Origin: Pohlia nutans | Taxonomy: Eukaryota > Streptophyta > Bryopsida > Bryales > Mniaceae | Reading direction: 5' to 3' | DNA: 64,000 nt | Assembly (NCBI GenBank): GCA_022496805.1 | Contig: CM040101.1 | Span: 7,132,501-7,196,500, forward strand | Part shown: piece by piece, positions 58,601-64,000 of the stretch | Layout: each line of letters opens with the position of its first letter | Numbering within the stretch: position 1 is the first letter of the stretch | Notes under the pieces: model-generated | What the model saw: the letters and a program-made list of their open reading frames with translations, nothing else | Told to the model about the DNA's origin: nothing | The model's database searches: none | Made by a program: the position numbers and the translations under genes

Positions 58601-59828
58601 CTCTTCTATCATTACTTGGGGATAGGAGGTAGTGTAGAAGACCCTAGTGTAGAGGACCCTAGTGTATTCGTTTTATAAACCAAAGGTCAATGAGATCAAC
58701 TCCCGAGGGACCCTCTTTTTATTACATTTTCACCTAGACCCTATGTGGGACGGCATGCACAGCTGCCATGCCTTATCACTCCCTACTTGTAGGTTTTGTG
58801 ATTTATGAAGCTGAGATGGGTCTTGAAAGCTTTGGACTTGGAAGAAGAAACTCCATTGTATACTGGATTTCCTCCAAGTGCTCTTTAGTACTCCCTCTGT
58901 CTGGAAATAATTGTCTTCGTTTTTGGCGTGTTTTAACTCAACGCATTTTTCTAGTACTGAGACGGATTTTTTTGCCAAAAAACTGTGTTAGTACTCGAAA
59001 AATGGTCTATTTTTAATAGTACGGTAGTATGTAGTTTTTGTGTCACTCTCATTGTCCGCCCCGTTTGAAGTGGACAGGGCTCACGTTTGAAGTATAAAAC
59101 ATAGGACAAATATCGCAAAAAAATTGCCAGAAACTAGGACAACTATTTTCGGAGAGGGAGTAGTAAAACTAGCCATATCTTGAATTGTAGAATTAATTTT
59201 TAAAAGATTCACATTTACTGCGTGATTCTCGTCGTATGCCACTTAAATCGATTTGAAAACGGAGTGCTGGAACCAAGGTTGGAGCAATGACTAAGACCCT
59301 GTTTAATGGTTGCAGATCTGGGATGTATTAAGCAACGAGGAGGCGGTACAAATTGTTGCAACGGCACCAACTCGAGCAACAGCAGCTCGGTTCCTTGTGG
59401 AGTCTGCAGTCCGGGTGTGGCGCCTCAAGTACCCTACATCCAAAGTAGATGATTGTGCTGTGGTGTGCCTATACTTAGACCGTGCCTCAGACGAAGACAC
59501 GTCAACGTCGTTAAGCTCTGAGAATGAGAGCCCACCATCAAGCCCATCACTGAGACCTCGAACCAACTTTGATGATGCAACAACTCCGGTGCAGGAAAAA
59601 GACTCAGAGGAGACCAAAAACGTCCAAGAGATCGGCATTCTAGAGCCTCAAGTGCAACACACCGAGTCTAGACGGCGCCGCAGCTTGGCTGACTGGTTGG
59701 ATGCAGATGAATCAGAAGGATGGAGTGCTTTGGATGGCATCACACGTGTGAACTCCCTGTTGAATCTTCCCCGGAGGCTCGACGGTGCTAATCGATCTGG
59801 AGGACCCCCGGTGGATCCCAACTTGTGA
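55631..59828 (+). CDS. Protein phosphatase 2C (PPM family), clade E-like, 518 aa
   Basis: Exons 55631-55903, 56677-57105, 57925-58042, 58204-58427 and 59316-59828 join in phase. It is a Mn/Mg-dependent Ser/Thr phosphatase. The N-terminus MGTCMS carries a myristoylation glycine and a palmitoylation-type cysteine, so membrane attachment is likely; the ATG at 55631 is chosen for this reason. Core motifs in order are RKGTNQDAM, VFCGVFDGHGPFG (D106, G107), CSGTTTVTVL, VGDSRA (D245), ARAFGDFCLKDYG (D316), ATDGIWDVLSNEE (D346) and DDCAVVCLYL (D393/D394); the metal-binding acidic residues are all present. The tail has a Ser/Glu-rich stretch, then the conserved RRSLADWLDADESEGWSALD and TRVNSLLNLPRR seen in plant clade E. 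Intron 1 holds a TTAA MITE and a short tandem repeat; introns 2 and 4 hold Stowaways. Confidence 0.92.
56001..56215. repeat. Tandem 45-bp repeats with one inverted copy in PP2C intron 1
   Basis: AATCACATGATTCTGGAACC with GTGAAAGG and TTAATCA repeats about four times from 56075 to 56215. The reverse form GGTTCCAGAATCATGTGATT occurs at 56001-56020, so the pre-mRNA could fold. Confidence 0.6.
56319..56559. mobile_element. Short TTAA MITE in PP2C intron 1
   Basis: TTAA borders, left CCCCTAAAGGACCAAGGATT, right GGTCCTTTAGGGG. Best preserved copy of the GGACCAAG subfamily. Confidence 0.85.
57224..57476. mobile_element. Stowaway-type MITE inside a decayed TTAA MITE (PP2C intron 2)
   Basis: TA borders with CTCCCTCTGTCCAGAAATAA and (reverse complement) CTCCTTCTGTCCAGAAATAA. 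Around it, 57121-57565 reads like the GGACCAAG subfamily and ends GGTCCCACAGGGG then TTAA. Confidence 0.8.
58889..59162. mobile_element. Stowaway-type MITE in PP2C intron 4
   Basis: TA borders with CTCCCTCTGTCTGGAAATAA and (reverse complement) CTCCCTCTCCGAAAATAG. Same subfamily as 57224-57476. Confidence 0.8.
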
Positions 59829-60827
59829 CAATGATGAGGCTCCATGGCTCTCATAACATTCAGTAGTGAACAGAGTTTCTTGCCCCCCAATGAAATGATG
59901 TGAAATATTCCACATCATTTCATCCCTCATGAAAAATCCCTCAAAGCCATTGGAGACAGGTGGCGGGGTGAGGCAAGAGGTCCTGAATGTTATGCTTGAA
60001 GCTGAACGATTTTGAGTTTGGAATAAGCTCTGTGGCGGTCCCTATTAAATTCTGGTAAGGGACCTACACATCTCTCTGCCCATTTATTTGTCTGGTCATT
60101 GAAGGCCGCATCATATTCCTCAAACAGCGGCTTGCTGTGTACATATTGATAGTGGGATGTCAGAAATTGTTTCACGCCAATATTGATGGGAGTGCAGGTC
60201 AGCTCATGCAGACAGTGGCCGATGATAGTGTCAGATCCGGGCCATGTATAGTGATGTATAATTCTTCCACGAAGCAATTGCTGTAACAGGTTCAGAGATT
60301 CTATAGCTGTATGAAATATGCAGCAACCTTAGGATATTAGCCTCTAGGTAGGTACAAGATGGCTCTGATTTTTGTGATGGAAAAAGTTTCGCCTGAAGGG
60401 AGGATAGTAGATGAAATGAACTTTCTTTGCCAGTTTTGGTGTCATACAAATTTTTCTTGCATCTGTACCTATGAATAGTCTCGGCATACATTGCAATTTT
60501 TTTTGTAGAATCTGTACTGCTTACCGGGAATACTCACTTTTGGAAAGTGAATCACTACTCTGATTGAAGCCTATCTAGTGTGGGCCATTTTATTGCAAGC
60601 TATTTTTCTGTGCACCAAATCCACCAATCATTTTGAGTATACCTCATGACTAGATGACAATTATTTTCACATTCGTAGATGTCATGTAGAATGTCCATGA
60701 CAATGATCATAACATTTTTCAGCCTTTGCTTGACCACACGCTTTCTCTACAGTTCCGCTACAGTGCAAAGTACTAATAAGATAATTCAACTCTTCAACCC
60801 TGTTGCTTGGCCCAGTTGAAGTTATTG
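59829..60827. other. 3' region of PP2C and intergenic DNA
   Basis: A perfect 12-bp hairpin TGAAATGATGTG / CACATCATTTCA lies at 59891-59922, 63 bp after the stop, probably in the 3' UTR. No further gene is recognised. Confidence 0.45.
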
Positions 60828-61230
60828 TAAGGTTGGATGTCCTAAAACCACCAACTTAAGAAATATGGCCTCATTTTAACAAGGTTATTTATGAGAAATA
60901 TTTTTCGGTCATTTGGAAGAAGATTTCTCATGGAATGCACAAATTTTTGCAATTTAATTCCCAATATTCAAATTGATACAAATTTTCGAAGTGAAAAGAA
61001 CTTCGTGACCCAAATCAGACTTCTAGGTTTCCCCATGACCACACCATGTGGTACTAATTTTCACTCATAATGATACCCAAAACCACCCACTACTTCTTCT
61101 CAATGCTGGCATGCCATTGGTTTACTTGAATAGTGAAATTGGTGGTTTTGAGTCTTCAACTGTGGTGGCCCCAAGAAAACTCTACATGTCATAATTGGGG
61201 GAGGTGGTGGTTTTAGGACATCCAACCTTA
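60828..61230. mobile_element. Foldback MITE with 26-bp perfect inverted repeats
   Basis: TAAGGTTGGATGTCCTAAAA, continuing with CCACCA at 60828-60853, is the exact reverse complement of 61205-61230. No coding sequence inside. Confidence 0.8.
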
Positions 61231-62375
61231 TATCCTTCAAGATGTTTGTGATTCTAAGGCATTGTAGATGCACATTCTTCATATGTCACATGTGCAACCG
61301 TGGCCTGCTTAAGAACGTTATGATTTTTTTGACCATTAACCAAAAGAAGAGAATAGCAATTCTAGATGTGTACTTTTGGATTGTGTGTAGGCTCCAATAT
61401 ACAAACTTGTCCCTATTTTGTGCTTGTATGACCCCTACTCCCAATAGCAAAACCATTTACACTAACACATGTAGAAAGTACATATTGTAAGTAGAAATGC
61501 TCACCTCCATGAAAGTGTAGACACCAAAACCATCAGGAACTTAGGTCAATACCATCATTAGATACACGCATCAAAATGTGCATTTCAATTTCAACAACAC
61601 AAGTACAGTACTGGCAGAAAGTTTCCGTCATTGTCTCTTACAGAGGTAGAAACACTGCAAAATTTCAAATTTCAAAATGACACTACAGGTGGTAAAAATT
61701 ATCCAAATCTGAAATCGTAAAGTGCGTTGGTGAGATAATTGAGAAATTAGTATGATAAGAAATTTCAATATTTTGAGATTTTTTATGAGATATGAAATAA
61801 ACAAAAAAATGGATTAAGAACTGAGGAACTTTGGATTTGATACTTCAAAATTTGATATCTTAGTCAATAATGCTTCAAAATGCATGTTCTTTTTTGCACA
61901 TGATTCTAAAAAGGATCCCAATTCCTTCTATAATGATTATTATATCCTTTAAGTAACAAAATATGTTGCTACATATGTTAGAATTAAGTAGGTCAAAAGA
62001 TGGGTTTTAATTTCAAGTAGAAATTGTTCAAAATGAAATGTTTCTTTGTCAAAATTCATATGTATATGTAGTGTATCTTGTCATAACATTCAATAGCATG
62101 CACTATCTGTGCCTTGGCTCTATAGTAAATGGTGTGGAATATTCCACACCCAACAGTACTTCGTCAGTAGCTAAGTGGACAGGTCAAGACTCAAGGTGAT
62201 GAGCAAAGTGCATGAAAGAAAGGTAGTGGGCATGAAGGCTATTGAATGTTATGGTAGGCTATTGAATGTTATGGTGTTCTCCAACTTGTCCAAATCTCAC
62301 TCAAAGATTCTAATTTTATCAATTTTCATGTCCAGTTTTTCATTTAGAAGGAAGTGACATATACTTATTGCCGGG
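61231..62375. other. Intergenic, nothing recognised
   Basis: A 20-bp palindrome GGTGTGGAATATTCCACACC lies at 62131-62150. A direct duplication, GGCTATTGAATGTTATGGT, lies near 62237-62275. Confidence 0.4.
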
Positions 62376-62940
62376 TACTGTATTGTACAGTACCCACCAA
62401 CAAGTTTACGTTCATTCAACTTTTCAGAGAATTGTCAATAAAATTTACAAAAATTATAAGCTTTGAGCCTAATTTGGACAAGTTGTAGTGCACAAGATGA
62501 ACCACACATACAATTGAGTTTTGATAATAAAAGATAATTCTAAAATCTATTTTTATTTGAAATTCAAACCTTCATTTTTTACGCTTAATTCAAAAAACTA
62601 TGTATACAAATTTTGTTACTTATGGTTTATAAAACTTTCAATGGAAAGAATGCAAATCCTTTGTAGAATCATGTAAAAACAAAAATCATGAGTTTTGGGG
62701 TCATATTTACTAAAATATCAATGTTTGAAGTTTTTAGTTCAAAGATATTCAATTTGAATACAATATTGTATTTTTTTAATATTTGATCCAAAAATTGTCC
62801 AAAGAAGTAAATTTTCACACTTCAAATGGTTTAATAAATATAAATATAAATATAAATATTTTTTATAAATTTAATTATTTGATTCAATTCTTTGAAAAAC
62901 TGAATGAACGTAAACTTATTGGTGGGTACTGTACAGTACA
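62376..62940. mobile_element. Foldback element with about 50-bp inverted repeats
   Basis: Left TGTACAGTACCCACCAACAA, then GTTTACGTTCATTCAACTTT, pairs with the right end (reverse complement) TGTACAGTACCCACCAATAA, then GTTTACGTTCATTCAGTTTT. The interior has AAATAT repeats (62837-62860) and no gene. Confidence 0.7.
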
Positions 62941-64000
62941 TGCTGGACAATCGGTACCACATAACATTCAGTGCATATTTTCTACCAAGCCTCAGATTCT
63001 CCCTCAGATTCTCCCTAAGATTCTCACTTAAAAGTACCAAGTATGAAGAGCTCAAAAAACAAAGCACTGGTACATACGTATTAACTTCTGGATGGGAAAT
63101 GGACATGGGGTTTCATCAACCTTATGAGATGTTGAACTGGAGGCAAAATAAATTTTGGCTTGTCAAGACTTCAAAAAAAAATATTCATTTTTGCCAAAGA
63201 TAAATAAATTCTTCCAATCAACAGATTTGAATGAACTTCATCCAATTCATACAACTTTGGTAGTATGCTCTTGAAAATGTTCATCATTCATTCTTTGGAT
63301 GCAAGCTCTTTTAGGGATTAAGCAACAATTTTGTCAAGGACTTTTTGGTAGCAAGGAGGTGAACTTACAACTGCTCCAAAGCCGAAAAGGATCCTATCGT
63401 GGTCGGAATTGTCCCAACAATAGAACTACATTGAATGGCATATTTAGTGTCCATAGATAATTGATGTCTTTCGTTCAAAGGTGAGGAGAAATAGTGTCCC
63501 TTGACACTACATAGGAGTAAGCCACTTGTCATTCCCACTTTCATTGAGTGCCATGTTCTTTCCAAGTAATGAGAGTGACATGAGGTGGCATGCCATATTT
63601 ATTATAAAGTTGCCATATGTCATTGGAACACCACATTCATTTTTTTCTTACAAGGACACTATATCTCCCTAAAATTAAATAGTGTCCGGATTTGAGAAAT
63701 AGTGTCCCGGACACTAAATACGCCATTTAGTGTACCGGTAAGTAGCCTGCAAAATTAATACACGGGTCCACAAAACAAAATCATGATGCATGACAACACT
63801 CTTCCAACAACTTCATCAAGAAAGTAAAAGTGAGCAGTTTCAATACTGAGTCAACACAAAATCTTTTACTATAGCAAAGTTCTTCGATTGAAACTATGGT
63901 GTAATTATACAGGTGTCATACAAAGATCGTATGGATTACAAGCAAATGAATCAATACAATAACATTACAGCTAGAAGTATTGAATTCAATATAGATATAT
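62941..64000. other. Intergenic to window end
   Basis: Tandem CTCAGATTCTCC-like words at 62992-63030. A solitary CTCTTTTAGGGATTAA at 63308-63323 resembles a TTAA MITE right end. At 63660-63740 the repeated AATAGTGTCC words are related to the foldback at 53728. No gene is recognised. Confidence 0.35.

Overview
The window looks like nuclear DNA of a land plant, probably a seedless one. The only well-preserved genes are plant families with GT-AG introns: a clade-E type PP2C phosphatase, a plant HMA-domain metal-binding protein and an organellar/bacterial-type RNase HII. The DNA between them is AT-rich and crowded with plant-style MITEs. I cannot place the species from sequence alone; moss, other bryophyte or lycophyte is a guess.

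Left part (1-5200): the right half of a TTAA-site MITE, then the decayed 3' two thirds of an AAGAB/IRC6-like alpha/gamma-adaptin-binding protein gene (minus strand). A foldback MITE sits inside that gene, and a 2.3-kb inverted-repeat element (2478-4757) cuts its 5' side. This element carries a tRNA-derived, SINE-like stretch and 160-bp tandem repeats.

Centre of interest (5201-18310): a 13.1-kb DNA transposon that I delimit by perfect 25-bp terminal inverted repeats and a 4-bp ATTA target duplication. It carries two divergently transcribed, recently decayed genes. The minus-strand gene encodes a DUF7869-type, RNase H-fold transposase-like protein. The plus-strand gene encodes a protein of about 1150 residues with a ParB-like motif and a methyltransferase-like C-terminal part. 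Each gene is preceded by a related GC-rich palindromic minisatellite, and the two arrays lie in mirror orientation. Between the genes are a captured, intron-bearing fragment of a SWI3/SMARCC chromatin-remodelling gene and other debris. A 152-bp CACTA MITE with a CAC duplication sits in the 3' end of the plus-strand gene and exactly explains its last frameshift.

Right part (18311-64000): host genes are a four-exon unrecognised 197-aa gene model (34267-35923, minus), the HMA-domain gene (36785-38255, plus), RNase HII (39301-42677, plus) and PP2C (55631-59828, plus). They lie among at least fifteen TTAA-site MITEs whose ends read CCCCTAA or close variants, several nested in one another. Also present are Stowaway (TA), CACTA (3-bp duplication) and Tourist-like (TTA) MITEs and several long foldback elements. 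Two TTAA insertions can be compared with an uninterrupted copy of their own target within the window, which fixes the duplication as TTAA. The host genes do not form a pathway together; the mobile elements are the connected story.
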